This document shows positions 36,757 to 48,002 of a DNA stretch of 64,000 nt, in pieces (the first letter of the stretch is position 1; each line of letters starts with the position of its first letter). The notes beneath the pieces were generated by a model, which was given only the letters and a program-made list of their open reading frames with translations, made no database searches and was not told the origin of the DNA. Source of the stretch: Symbiodinium natans (Eukaryota; Sar; Dinophyceae; Suessiales; Symbiodiniaceae); contig CAJNDS010002390.1 of the NCBI GenBank assembly GCA_905221605.1, positions 1,063,794 to 1,127,793 of the forward strand, in the 5' to 3' direction. The position numbers and the translations under genes were made by a program.

Positions 36757-39500
36757 GCCTGCGCAACAGTGCCATGTGCCCCAGTCACCCTAAACCTTAA
36801 ACCCTAAACCCTAAACCCTAAACCCTTAACCCACAATCACCCTAACCACCAAATCCTCCAAAAGCCGCGACAGCTTTCCTAGCGCAATCCCCGGACTACC
36901 CATGTCAATGGCTGTTGCGTACCCTTTCGGAATGGGGTTATCGGATTTGCTTTAGCAATAAGGTGAAGCCACAGATTCCCAGAACCTCCCGGTCGTGTCC
37001 CCTAAACTCTAAACCCTAAACCCTAAACCCTAAACCCCTAAACCCCTAAACCCCAAAACCGCCAGGCTTCTTGGGCCAACCCTAGAAAGCTCCCAACCCC
37101 CCCCCCCCCCCCCCAAAAAAAAAAAAAAAACCTAGAAAGCTCCCAACCCCCCCCCCCCCCCAAAAAAAAACCCGAAACGATCCCTGAACTTCTCGTGATC
37201 CCCAAGCTCGCAATACTTAGTGGGGAATGGGGGGGGCATTTGGTACCCTTCGTAATTCCTTAAGGAGTATGTATAGGAGGGATATGTGGGTACCTCATTC
37301 CCTACGAAGAACCAGCAAGTCAACCCTGCGCTCTAAAGTGTAGGGCTTTGGGGTCTTGACATAGAGTTAAACGTCTAAACCCTGCACCCCAGACCCGGTG
37401 GACTCTAAGACCCTACACCCAAAAGGCTTCCTTAAGCAATTCTGAATGTGCCGGAAGAGCTTGACGTCATCAGATGTCATCAGCACCGCCCACAGCAAAA
37501 GCAAAGACCCGCAAAGCACCACAAGCACCACACGCACTCCCGAAAGCCTAAACCCTAAACCCTAAACCCTAAACCCTAAACCCTAAACCCTAAACCCTAA
37601 ACCCTAAACCCTAAACCCTAAACCCTAAACCCTAAACCCTAAACCCTAAACCCTAAACCCTGCACCTAGGAACAGTTGCTCATGCAAACAGTTGCCGGTA
37701 AGTCCCCGGCCCCCCATTTTGGTCTGCAGCCCCGGGCCTTTCTTCCGGGAACCCTTGGGAGGATTCCAGAAAGTAGGAACTCTAGCAGGGTTTAGGGTTT
37801 AGGGTTTAGGGTTTAGGGTTTAGGGTTTAGGGTTTAGGGTTTAGGGTTTAGGGTTTAGGGTTTAGGGTTTAGGGTTTAGGGTTTAGGGTTTAGGGTTATC
37901 TCAAATTCGTATCCTGCACTGCGGCAGGCTAGGGGGCATCTATCTAAGGGTAGTTCAATGGGCCCTCGATGTGGTCCCTCTGAAGGGTTCTGAAGTATGG
38001 GCCCTTGGGTCGTACAGGGTATATTCTTACTGGCTCAAAACCCAACTTTTCAACTTTTGGGCTTCTTATAAGGTAGTTTATTCTGAAAGTTTCAACTTTT
38101 ATTTCCTTGGGTTTTGGGCCAGTAAGTATTAAGCGGAAGCGTTTTTTTTTTTTTTACTGGGCCCATACATGCAACTACTCTAATAAAGCCTCAACCAAAA
38201 TCCTCCCACGGGCCTGGGCTTCAGAAGGACCGAGGACCAGCTTGGCTGGTGCTGGACCTTTGCGGCAAGAGGGTCTAGGCTTCAGGGCCTATTTAGGCGC
38301 TGCCCCTGCGAATTCGGGTTTAGGAGGCCAGAAGGTCAGCCGCCAAACATGGTTTCAGAGGTCCGGCGGTTGCGTGAAGTTTGGCCTTTGAGGCCACCAG
38401 TATGCAAGTGCACAGTGTCTGCAAAGATCCTTTCTTTAAGAAAGGGCCTAGAATTCACTTTCAATGTGCGAGTTTCCGACAAGACGGACCCCCCCCCCCT
38501 CCCTTCCTGGCAAAAATCGAAAAAGAAAAGCCGAGACAATAAACAGAAAAGGTCATGACTTCAAGGGCCAACAGTCTCTGAACCCGGTAACCCCTGAACC
38601 TAATTACATCCTAAGCCCCAAAACTCCTAAACTAAACCGCTGAGCCCGGAACTTTCAGTGTCAAAACACCAATAACGGCCAAACCTTATCAGATGTAGAA
38701 GATGTGGGGTTGCTGGATGTACTTGGGTTTAGGGTTCAGGGTCAAGGGCTTAGGGTTCAATAGGGTTAGGCTATCAGGGTTTTGTTAGGGGTTAGTGCTT
38801 TGGTCTTATTAACCCTAACCCCTAAAGCGTAAAGCCGAAAGCCTACAGCCTAAAGCCTAAAGCCTAAAGCCTAAAGCCTAAAGCCTAAAGCCTAAAGCCC
38901 AAAGCGGCCTACTTATCTTCCTGAACCGTTGGCTCTTCGGATCTTCTGGGAAGCTCTAAGCCTTTCGGGTTTAGGGTTTAGGGTTCGGGGTTTGGGGTTT
39001 AGGGTTTAGGGTCCAACTGCAGACCTTCTTGGGACAAGCCTTCTTGCGGTTTAGGGTGGAGGTGGGGGTTAATTGTTTCTGGCTTCAACAATTCTCAAAT
39101 TCGAGATCCCCTCCCCTCCTCCCCGCTTAAAACAAAAAAAAAGAAAAGGGTTCCAAGAAGGCCCCCAAGCCCGAATAGAAGCTCTCCAGAACCCGATTCG
39201 AACCTTCCCCCCCCCCCCCCCTTCCCCCCACAAGAACCTCCCAATCCCGGAATGCCCAGCCAGGATTTGCGTAAATGTCTCGTTGATCAGATCTACTCAC
39301 TAAGGCAAACCTAGCTACGCAGGCTTCAAGTTCTCTAGCTTCGCAATTGCTGCGCCTTCCGGTTGAACATCAACAATATGCGAAGGTGGGTTCTAAGGCG
39401 AAGCCTCTAAGATTGAGTGTTTCAGCGTTGACAGCATCTCTGTAGCTTGGGACGGTTTTTGCCACCTGGACATCTTAAATGCGCGCAGTAGCGTTCAGGG
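36757..39500. other. Region downstream of the channel gene
   Basis: CCCTAAA arrays (37003-37050, 37551-37662), a TTTAGGG array (37789-37895), C/A homopolymers at 37098-37168, and a GCCTAAA-variant array at 38845-38895. A tiny AG...GTAAGT-bounded open piece (37670-37697, EQLLMQTVA) could be an exon of another gene. ORFs at 38107-38560 are not recognisable. Confidence 0.5.
37551..37895. repeat. Head-to-head telomeric arrays
   Basis: CCCTAAA (37551-37662, sixteen units) and TTTAGGG (37789-37895, fifteen units) face each other across 126 bases of unique sequence, forming a large inverted repeat. Confidence 0.95.
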
Positions 39501-39729
39501 TTTAGGGTTTCGTGTTTTGGGTTTAGGGTTCATTTGGTAATATTGGTAGCCATGGTCCATGTAGGGCTAGGAGTTTAGTCTTTAGGGTTTGTCGTCGGAA
39601 CACATCCCGAATCCTCCAGTACTGGATGATCCCAAATCCACTGCACGAGACGACTGGGCGCAGTCCCGCAGCAATGGCAAAAGGCTTTATCCTTGCTACG
39701 TACCTCCTTTCACTGTGTATGATGACCAT

Positions 39730-40419
39730 TTTTTGTTTCTGTTCTCAGTCTTATTGGGTTGGTGGGCAGTGCGGCTTATGTGGGATCGCCATTTATTCAT
39801 ACTTCAAAGATGAACATATACATGATAATTCTTATATCGTACTAATATGATTCTTACGTATCGACATATACCATCAAGAACGCAAATAAAGGCACAGGGC
39901 TTATGAGAAACACGACTAATATTCGTAATAATTGGATAGATGAACCCATTCTTAATTTTTATCATGGGGGACGGCAAACAATATAGAGGAAGAAGAGAAA
40001 TATGAGAAGACAATAGACTTATCAAACGGTATATTCATGAATAATGAATCGATTTAAATGATCGTATGGAACCTACGGATCTTCATTTCTATCTCTGACC
40101 CATTGCAAACAATAACATCTATATTTCTGAAATATGAAAGAGATATATTATTTTAAGAATTGATTCATAGCGATTTTATATCGAAGATTTTCATCGGTCG
40201 CCCGATAAAATGAAAATTAAGAAATAATTTCTTTCTGATTCTAAATCTGCCGAATATTCTAATTTGAATATGATATTTCCGAATTATCGCAAAAATGTTT
40301 ATATTTATTTCCTACCCGAATTTCGGGGATCGATAATTTAGGGGGAAGAAGGTCGGCATCTAATTTATAATATAATTTCTCTTTCTTCAAGAATCCGATA
40401 AATTTCGTTTCGGATCATT
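39730..40419. other. AT-rich block ending at the assembly gap
   Basis: Much richer in A and T than anything around, with frequent ATCG/CGAT, no telomeric units and no long ORF. It runs straight into the N gap. It may be foreign or organellar DNA or a misjoined contig end; I see no recognisable gene in it. Confidence 0.6.
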
Positions 40420-40519
40420 NNNNNNNNNNNNNNNNNNNNNNNNNNNNNNNNNNNNNNNNNNNNNNNNNNNNNNNNNNNNNNNNNNNNNNNNNNNNNNNNN
40501 NNNNNNNNNNNNNNNNNNN
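40420..40519. other. Assembly gap of exactly 100 N
   Basis: A standard placeholder for a scaffold gap of unknown size. Linkage across it should not be taken as certain. Confidence 1.
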
Positions 40520-41070
40520 CAAAGTAGTTGACTAGTCTTAGAAGCAGCAGCAGTTTGAGCTTTTATTGCGTTGTGTCCAGAGCAGGAGGAGTTCTCGTTC
40601 TATGTGCACTTCGTGCACGGCAACGTCCGAGACGCGAGCTGTGCGTGGCTCGAGGCTGTGAAAAACCACAGCCTTCTCTCGAAGGGCAAGGGCACAACGC
40701 TCTGGTACATGGACTCTGGGGTTGCGACCGAGAACCAGCCATACGCCCGACTCAACCAGAACATGTATCTACGGACTCCCGTCTTTGACAAAGTGGCGTT
40801 CCACAAGCCAGAGCCTTCGAGGAGTGCGGCAAGGACGAGGCGGGACGGCGGCAATGAACATTGGTCCTGCTGAGCTGAGTAGTAATGATAACCCTGCGAG
40901 GACGTCTTCATGACGTTGGACAGTGGTGTCCAGAAGGGGATGTCCGAGATTCGCAAGAGTTTGGGCAGGCTGGATGTGGTGACGCATTCCGTGCTCTTGG
41001 TTCCAGACCAAGCAAGCCTCCAGCGTCGCCGCGACTCCTGTCGGAAGGAGTCGGATACTCAGACAGACAG

Positions 41071-41140
<70 letters not shown>

Positions 41141-43357
41141 GGCGACGGCGACGGAGACAGCGAGAGAAAGCGAGCAGGAGGCAGAGAGAGGCAGAGAGAG
41201 AGAGTCATTGAACATAATGATTATTGTGGCCCAGGTGCCTGGGAGCCGCGAAGCGCCGCAAAGTCCAGCCTGCTGGAGACCTTTCGACCGTGGCTGGCCG
41301 CGAGACACTGTTTTTCGGAAGAGGGAGCGAAGCAGGCCTCATCGAAGCCCGAGAAATTGACCAATGGGTAGCGCCTGGCTGCAGCTCCACGGCCTCGCCC
41401 GTGCCGCGGCAAGATATGGAATCAGCAAGGCCCTGTCATTGCGTAAGAGAGTAAGACAGTAAGCTCACACTTTGCAAGGTGATCACTGCCATGCCGCTGC
41501 CCGACCCGTTGAATGGCTTGAAGTTGGTCACCAAGAAGCAGAAGGAGATCGTGCGGCCGGCATGTTCTTATGTATCGAGTCCGAGTGCGGGTTATTTAGA
41601 ATCGAATCCGACTGAGGTCATGCCATCGTCCCTGACCAAGGGCATGGTGACAGATTCCACGCCCGAGGCCCGCAGCCCGTGTGAGCAATCCTTCCTAAGA
41701 CCCTGGCAGGTGTTCGCTGCGGACACGAAAGAGTCGGAGGAGATGCCCTTGTGCTACTTTGAAAAGTCCGAGGCCGTGTATCGAATGTTTCTACACGCAG
41801 TGCACGACCCAGAACGAGCGGTGCTGCTGACTCCCGGATCCGGGGTGTTCGCGCTCGAGTGCATAGCCGCGAGAACACCTGTGCTGATGCTGGTCTCCAG
41901 TAAGCAGCACGAGGAGCTGTTGGGTGACCTCCTCAAGGCGAGCTTGAAGGCCCGAGTGATGAACAAGAATGACAAGAGATTCCACAGAGCCTTGTCCATG
42001 GAACAGAGCGTGCCCGAGACGGAGCCAGAGGCAGCAACTGGCCTCCGGGGAAGCCCGAATCCAGGGCCGTGTCGCAAGTCGTTCCGCGCAAGACAGAGGC
42101 CTTGCCCGAGGCCGAAACTGCGGTGCAGACGCCTGAGAAGAAGATCAAGGTTCGAGAGCCGGAGAAGCCAAGAAAGTCCCGCATTGACGAGGATGACAAC
42201 CCGTTGGAGCCGGAGGAGAGCAGCAGCTCGGAGGAGAGCTCGAACGCATCGACGAAGAAGTTGGGTGAGTGAGTGCCGAAATTGTTTAATGCCCGCCGAA
42301 ACCAAGTGTTTGCCACAGTAGGGTTAGCGGCTTCCATGCAATTGGGTAATACTTAAATAATTCTTCGCAGCGGTTCTGGAAAGTTCAACTTCATGGGAGC
42401 CTCTGCGTGGTGTTGCCGGCTTGAGTGTGACTGTCCGAGATCTCTGGCGTGCTCGATTGCGGGAGGCGCAAAAGAAGCAAGCAGAGGGGTAAGGTAGGGT
42501 GGCACAGGTAGCCAGTGCATGCTGTCAGACAGTAGACAGACATTCAGAAGCCGAGTCCATCTGAGGTCGGGAACATTCTTTCGACTATAGTCATCTCACA
42601 GAAGGCCTGACACCGAGTTTGCCCAAGCTCTCATGAGAACTGCTGCCATGTGCCAGGCTGCCAGTGAGTTTGCTCGAGAAGCCTTCGGAGGACTGGACCA
42701 GAGATTACATGTGTCTGATTGTTTGCGCTGCGCAGCACTGACTTGTTCGTGCGGGTGTGGCGTGCGCAGACGCCGTTGTCGTTGAGCCGCTGTTTGAGCG
42801 ACACGAGTCCGAGACATGCAGACCATGATTTTGCCAGCGCAAATAAATTTTCGGCAACTAGAGTTCAGAAGAGCATGGCAGAGTTCGAAACATTGCGACA
42901 TCATCGAACCAAACGTGCCAGCACATGGCAGCCCCAGCTGATTTGCGGATCCAAGGCCGGGTCTCGTTCGCGTGTCAGCGAGGCGGAGTCACACAGCATC
43001 CCTGCCGAGGCTCCCATGCCCGTGACCACTGTTTGCTGCCGGTTCATCAGTGTGCTGTCCCTCGAGACGGGGATGCAGAAGCAGAGTCCGACGAGCAGCA
43101 CTTCCAGAAGTGCGACCGCCCACGTGGAGAATGCCCCCTGCCTTGAAGTTGAGAATAGTGCGAATTGCCAGACCTCGGCCCGAGCCCACGCATTACTAAG
43201 CAATTGTTGTGGAGGGCCGAGTCCGAGGTGCCCGATGTTTCTTTGAAGCTGGTTTTCTGGGCAAACTCCGGAAAGGGTCAAAGAGATTGCACAGCGAGTC
43301 CGAGCAGCACGCCTGGCGTCGACAGTACACGTTCGACCACCCGCTGAACGGATGCCC

Positions 43358-43394
<37 letters not shown>

Positions 43395-44280
43395 CAGAAC
43401 TTTGCCGGAGTTAGTCGTGATGGGTAAAAGTTTGTAAGTGCAGCCTGGAAAGCAACTACGTTGTCGCATGTGCTAAGGCAAGAAAGCCAGCTGGCTAACG
43501 ATGCGGCCCGAGACCTGGGGCGAGTGGGCCATTGGATGCTGGCTGTGCAACAGCTTCAAGGTGCCAGGGTCCCTTGGCTGTGACTGATGAGACGAGTTTC
43601 AGAGTGAGATATCTGTTGTTGCGTCTGAAATTTGAATGGAGCTTTGCAAACAAGGTCTTGTTCCTTCGCTCGGTTATCCGCGTCGTCCGTGCACATGATG
43701 GGACCCCACGCTTTCAGAGCACACGAGAAATCAGCTGGCCATGTCCGAGCCCTCGCCAGTTTGCCTGCGAAACAGGCGGCGCGGCAAGGGGAGGCCGAGG
43801 GTGGCTCTGGTATACTGGCTGTGGCGACGGGGATCAATGATTCTGTTCCTCGGATAGACCGATTTCGTCTCGCTGGAGTGGTCGTTGCCCGACGAGACAC
43901 GTTTAGAGAATCTCAGCTGCAGAGAACAGCAGTCGGTGGGCATTGCAGATCAGACTTGATGTGCTTGCCAAGGACTTTCGAGCATACGCTGAAAACAGCG
44001 GTGAGAAGGATTTGTCAGAGCGAGTTTGCAAGCAGATGGTGACAGCAATGGCCCGAGTGCTGGAGGGCCAGGATATGTGTGTCTTGGAGAAGGACGGGGA
44101 ATCAAATGTGTTGTTGGGGACGGAGCGAAAAGTGCGGTGCGTGCCGAGTCTGCTTCTTCTGCAGAGGCAGAACATTGTGGCATTGCTCTCGATGAACGAG
44201 ATTCCTGCGTGTTGGTAGCCGGACGGTTCTATTACTCAGGCGGGGCGGGCACGGGCAACATGTAGAGCCCTCGGGATGGC

Positions 44281-44328
<48 letters not shown>

Positions 44329-47300
44329 GGGAGAGAGGGAGAGAGGGAGAGAGGCTCTCTGAGAGAGGGAGAGAGAGAGAGAGAGAGATAGAGACCGAGA
44401 GAGAGAGAGAGAGAGAGACAGAGAGCGAGCAAAAAAAAACATTTGTGAAGGTCTGAAGCACAATAAGTGGCTGCCGGCCAGCGGCACCTATGACTGCTTG
44501 ATTGGCATTGCCCGAGACTATGGGCCAGGTCCAGAGACGTGTCGGCACGGAGAACGTTTGTGCAACACTGGTCCTTTGTCAGGGCGTCTGCACGAAAGAC
44601 AGCTGAGGAAAATGTTGCACGAGCCGTCATGGCCACGTTGAAGTCTTTTTGCACGAGACGGCTTGGCCGAAGGGATCAAGGAGGAGTCGTTGGGCCCGAG
44701 GACGCTTTGGACGAGAGACTCTTCCAGAGACTCAAGGACCGGCCCGAGGTGCAACGATGCAGAGTGATTCAGGAATGAGGGTTTAGTGGCTTTAGGGTTA
44801 GATGCCCGAGATGCGAAAGCCCGAGAGAAAGCCCGAGAGAAAGCCCGAGAGAAAGCCCGAGAGAGCCAGGACATTCTTACTGTGGCCGTGGCGGACGGTG
44901 GGTTGTCCGAGCAGCAGGCATTGCAGACACTGGCAGCCACGGAGTTACCCAAGTTGAAGTTCATCGTCCGAGACCGAGCTCACAGGATGCGAGCGTGTCA
45001 GCGCAGCACGTGGACGAGCTTGACCGAGATGTGCGGCTTGTTGGACATATTGGTGACAGGGGAGCACTCCGTCGCCCGAGTCCTGGAGAAATCCCGGAAA
45101 CTGGGTTTGTGGTTCGAGGCGAGCCAGCCGCCCGAGTCCGAGACCGAGTTTTGTCGCACGTTGAGGAGTTTCTCGTTTGCCATGCAACGGTTCGAGTCCG
45201 CGTCTTTGCCCTTGTTCAAGATTCTGAAGGCATTGCCCTCGCTGTACGAGTTTTTGGCCCGATGCTGTGAAGAGGGTGATCCCGAGGATGTGACATGGGC
45301 AGAGAACGTGTTAGGCCGGATGACAGGTGATGGTGCCACCAAGGCAGTGGTGCGTTCAGCCGTCGTGTGCGACGCGATGTTGGTTTGTCACCGGTTTCTT
45401 CGTCTATGTGACGTGTCCGAGGACGACGCATGCCTGTGCGGAACTCAGGCCGAGCGTCCGAAAATGGTTGCACGAGTCCGAGTAGCAGTAAAGTTTGTGC
45501 TCGTGCACGTCCCATCGCAAGGCGTCCGAGATCATGCACCAGATGAGGCACCTGTTCAAGGAGGGGAACCTTCTGACTGCAGACAAGTCCGTGACAGTGG
45601 AGGCCATGAACACCTTGAAGAAACTGGGTGCCGTCCGAGTGCTTGGCCGACGCCCCCGTGGCTCCAGGAGTGCAAGGCCCGAGCACGTGCTCAGTGTCTG
45701 GCAAACAACATCCGAGGCAGAGATCCGCAAAGATCTGCGCAGAGTCTACAAGCTTGTGGACGCCTACTTCCGAGCGAACTTTCCCTTGTGGGAGTATGTG
45801 AATTCTCTTTCTGCACTGGACGTGCATGCGGACCTGAGTATGAGGCAGCGAGAAACGATGATCGGCCGAGTCGCAAAGCAGTGGAATTTAGACGGCAAGA
45901 TGCTCTGGCACCTTGGTAGCTGATTTTTTTAATAATTTGGATTTGTAGTTCAGAGCCAGTGGCAGAGACTGAGTTATGTGTGTTAAAGTCCCAGCCGCCT
46001 GTTCACTCAGGAAGCAGTTCTGGGGACAGGCGCCCGAGGATCACGGACCTGGCCATGGTCTCTTTGCTCGAGCCTTGTGGCACGCGAAGAATCCCAGCCA
46101 GCAGCCATCCAAGCAGGCCTGGGTGAAGACCCTGTCCGAGCTGAGAAAGAGCCAGATCCGAAACAGGTACGAGGCCGTGAAGCTCATCAAGCATTCGCTC
46201 GTGTTCATGACGTCCACCTGCAATGTGGAGCGGTGGTTGCACGAGATCAGCTTGACCGAGCAGAAAAGCAGGGCTCATCACCTCAACATTTTCCGGCTCG
46301 AGAATAGTTTCAAACTCAACGTTCAGAACATGAGTGGCCGAGCCAGTGTCTTCCAGCCCGAGTCCCTGACTACGTCCGCGACCGAGAGTCGAGATCGGCA
46401 GGTGCGTTGGCAGGCAAGCTACTTTGGCCTGCGAGCCCAAAAGGCTTACGCTGAGTTTTACGGCGAGAAGCAGTTACCTGCCCGAGACCTCCTGTCCGTG
46501 CAAGAGCGCAATGACAAACCGAGGTTGGCACCATTGCGGGCGAGCTCGAGCAAATCCATAGCAGCCCAGATGAGGCAACACAAGGAGTCACTCGACAGTG
46601 CTGTGCGAACGGGCGCAAAAGGGTCCCAAGACACGATGTCCGAGATGGTTGCGGAAGCCGCCGAATTCAGAGTGGGCATTTCAGCCGCAAGGTTTATTTA
46701 TAGTTTTCCGAGCTATGATGTTGCTTTTGTTTCTGACCTATGGCCATGAATAATCCTGACTCTAGCCGGAGGCGTGGAACAACCTGCCTCCAGCTCTGCG
46801 TCCTCGTCCAGCAAAAGAAAGGCGCCCGAGCAGAACCAGGAGGTGGTGACGCCAGAGTCCGTGGCGGACAAGGATGATACGATGGAAGATGAGGTCATCA
46901 ATGCCGCAGTGGCTTCGCAGATCGAGCTCGTCAAGAAGCGAAAAAAGGTTGATTTTGAAACGAAGGCAGGCTGTGTACCTGCATATGTCCATGCAACAGG
47001 GTCCGTGGTTGGCCCCATGGCCGCCAATGCTCCGAGTGCTGCCCGGGCCAAAGCCCCCAAGCTTGGCAACACTGTCTGCGTCAAGATGGCGCACGGTGCC
47101 CACTGGCGCGAGAATGTGAGTGCCCGCTTCCGCTTGACCATGGACTTTGCGTCGGCCGACGTTTTAATGGTCGCCAACATATCCGAAGGGCTTTACTTGC
47201 CGGAGGCACTGGAAGCCAGACTGAGAGGAGTCCGAGTTTGCGACCGAGATTTCATTCAGACCGCAATGCAGAAGGGCAATTGTTACGCCTTCCAACGAGC

Positions 47301-47574
47301 CTTGGACCTGCACTTTCACTTGTATCTGACCGAGGGTTTTGCCAACAAATATCCGGCACACTCGGATGTGTTGTTCGCGCATGGGGCCTTGAATGGCTGT
47401 AAGCTTCGAGTTTACAAGGGAGGGATGCCTGAGAAACCTCGGCATGCGAAATTGACTTTTAATTTGTGTCCGAGCCCGAGCCTGAGCTCGGACAGCGATT
47501 CTGCTGAGAGCGGCAAGTCCTGGAATCTGGACAAGCTCCTCATGAAGCTTGGGGTTCTTTACGACCAGGGGTGA
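40520..47574 (+). CDS. Multi-exon gene: LTPGSG methyltransferase-like plus hAT-transposase-like protein (5' end cut by gap)
   Basis: A gene on the + strand whose segments, in order, are: an N-terminal part (40574-40830, 40900-41040, 41235-41367); a segment with AVLLTPGSGVFALECIA, like the SAM-binding motif of N6-type methyltransferases (41479-42260); a linker (42371-42488); uncertain exons (42736-43400); a segment at 43949-44210; then a hAT-like segment (44539-46690) with FIVRDRAHRMRACQ and, near its end, MTSTCNVERWLHE, which resembles the hAT dimerisation region; and a C-terminal part ending in TGA at 47572. GT-AG introns at 42265-42370, 42489-42735 and 45916-45994 join exons in phase. From memory, dinoflagellates have many proteins of this build; their function is unknown to me. 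Two frame changes (near 42045 and 45500) may be indels or micro-introns, so a pseudogene is possible. GA-dinucleotide tracts lie in two introns. Confidence 0.6.
40574..40830 (+). CDS. Exon 1 visible of the LTPGSG/hAT-like gene
   Basis: Acceptor-like TTGTGTCCAG, then a continuous frame with normal composition (EFSFYVHFVHGNVRDASC, later NMYLRTPVFDKVAFHK). The right border is uncertain; the frame closes at 40873. No family name from this part alone. Confidence 0.5.
41069..41137 (+). repeat. (GA)n microsatellite in intron
   Basis: About thirty GA repeats between two exons. The long RERERE and SLSLSL ORFs across it are repeat artefacts. Confidence 0.95.
41235..41367 (+). CDS. Exon of the LTPGSG/hAT-like gene
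   Basis: Acceptor GTGGCCCAG, then (G)AWEPRSAAKSSLLETFRPWL and on to KPEKLTN, before GTAGCG. An intron 41368-41459 would join it in phase to the LTPGSG exon. Confidence 0.5.
41460..42264 (+). CDS. LTPGSG exon, methyltransferase-like
   Basis: Starts after GAGAGTAAGACAG (AG acceptor) and contains MPLPDPLNGLKLVTKKQKE, then AVLLTPGSGVFALECIAART at about 41819-41878, a glycine-rich SAM-binding-type motif, and a charged tail with SSSSEESSNAS ending at donor GTGAGT. The reading frame changes near 42045 around CCGGGGAAGC, where one base too many or too few in the G run would restore it. I see no catalytic NPPY/DPPY, so enzyme activity is doubtful. Confidence 0.55.
42371..42488 (+). CDS. Short exon between two GT-AG introns
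   Basis: Reads VLESSTSWEPLRGVAGLSVT and on to REAQKKQAE, in phase with the exon before through intron 42265-42370 (GTGAGT...CGCAG) and with the open frame after through intron 42489-42735 (GTAAGG...GCGCAG). The best-supported splice pair in this gene. Confidence 0.65.
42736..43440 (+). CDS. Uncertain exon region with CAG repeat
   Basis: Open in more than one frame; one frame shows C-x5-H-x-C and EQHFQKCDRPRGEC, which look like zinc ligands. Positions 43361-43393 are (AGC)11, which encodes a run of Ala, Ser or Gln depending on frame. I cannot fix the exon borders. Confidence 0.35.
43441..43948 (+). other. Unresolved part of the LTPGSG/hAT-like gene
   Basis: About 500 bases between better-supported exons. 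Several overlapping open frames, none convincing; probably intron with a possible small exon. The CCGAG pentamer is present. Confidence 0.35.
43949..44212 (+). CDS. Exon before the hAT-like segment
   Basis: Acceptor GGGCATTGCAG, then IRLDVLAKDFRAYAENSGEK and further KQMVTAMARVLEGQDMCVLE. It fits the part that precedes the hAT-like domain in the dinoflagellate family as I recall it. The frame closes near a GTAGCC. Confidence 0.5.
44285..44430 (+). repeat. Imperfect (GA)n / (GGGAGA)n tract in intron
   Basis: GA dinucleotides with GGGAGAGA interruptions and an internal GAGAGGCTCTCTGAGAG palindrome at 44350-44366. The repetitive ORFs here are artefacts. Confidence 0.9.
44539..44745 (+). CDS. Exon: start of hAT-like segment
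   Basis: An open frame with KTAEENVARAVMATLKSFCT and ALDERLFQRLKD. It ends before GTGCAACG, a plausible donor; the next frame takes over near 44786. Confidence 0.45.
44786..45915 (+). CDS. Main hAT-like exon
   Basis: Begins with a fourfold AREK repeat coded by GCCCGAGAGAAA, then LPKLKFIVRDRAHRMRACQR, LLDILVTGEHSVARVLEKSR and GRMTGDGATKAVVRSAVV. The frame moves by +1 between about 45485 and 45525, after which HLFKEGNLLTADKSV through WNLDGKMLWHL follows to the donor GTAGCT at 45916. The pattern agrees with the catalytic-core region of hAT-derived proteins only loosely; I do not see a complete DDE set. Confidence 0.55.
45995..46690 (+). CDS. Exon with hAT dimerisation-like motif
   Basis: Joined in phase by the GT-AG intron 45916-45994. 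Contains KLIKHSLVFMTSTCNVERWL, which is like the S/T-x-x-x-E-R-x-x-S block near the C-terminus of hAT transposases, then a charged tail. The donor to the last exon is not fixed. Confidence 0.6.
46766..47574 (+). CDS. C-terminal exon with stop
   Basis: Acceptor TGACTCTAG, a Ser-rich and Lys-rich start with KKRKK (nuclear signal-like), then a folded-looking region (RENVSARFRLTMDFASADVL, later FAHGALNGCKLRVYKGG), ending DQG and TGA. No family name known to me. Confidence 0.55.
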
Positions 47575-48002
47575 CCGAGTCCGAGTCCGGGTCTGTGCAA
47601 AGCAGAAAGAAGGATGAGCCTGATTGAGTTTTGCGTCGTGCTGCAGCTAACCCTGACTGTGCCAGCTTCTTGGATTGGCCAGGACCATTTCGAGCGGGTG
47701 GAGTTCAAGATCGGAATGCGTGACTGAGGAACAAAAAGGCGTGCCAGGCCACTCCAGGCAATCCATTCTTGCATTGATATATATTTAATAACTTACTCAT
47801 ATATGTAGTGCAAAAAAACTAAAAACTTAGTTTCTTGCAAGCCGCTGAGACCCAGCAAGTTATTACAACATTGCTACTGGGCTACCAGGCCCTAAACCTA
47901 TGGCCCTGCACCACAAACCCTGAAGCCCTAAACCCTAAACCCCAAACCCCATGGGGATGGACCGAGCGGCGTCTGCCATGAGCTGGAATCCTGGAAGGGT
48001 CT
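47575..48002. other. Downstream of the second gene
   Basis: About 430 bases. CCGAG repeats stop at 47590. A short AT-rich piece (47775-47830) and a partial right end of a short foldback element (CTACTGGGCTACCAGGCCC, 47874-47892) lead into the first CCCTAAA units of this contig at 47926. Confidence 0.5.

Noticed and set aside
40769-41308. 179-aa ORF with long SLSLSL run, and similar RERERE ORFs at 44232-44548 and 50846-51067
   Set aside because: Translation of (GA)n microsatellites inside introns.
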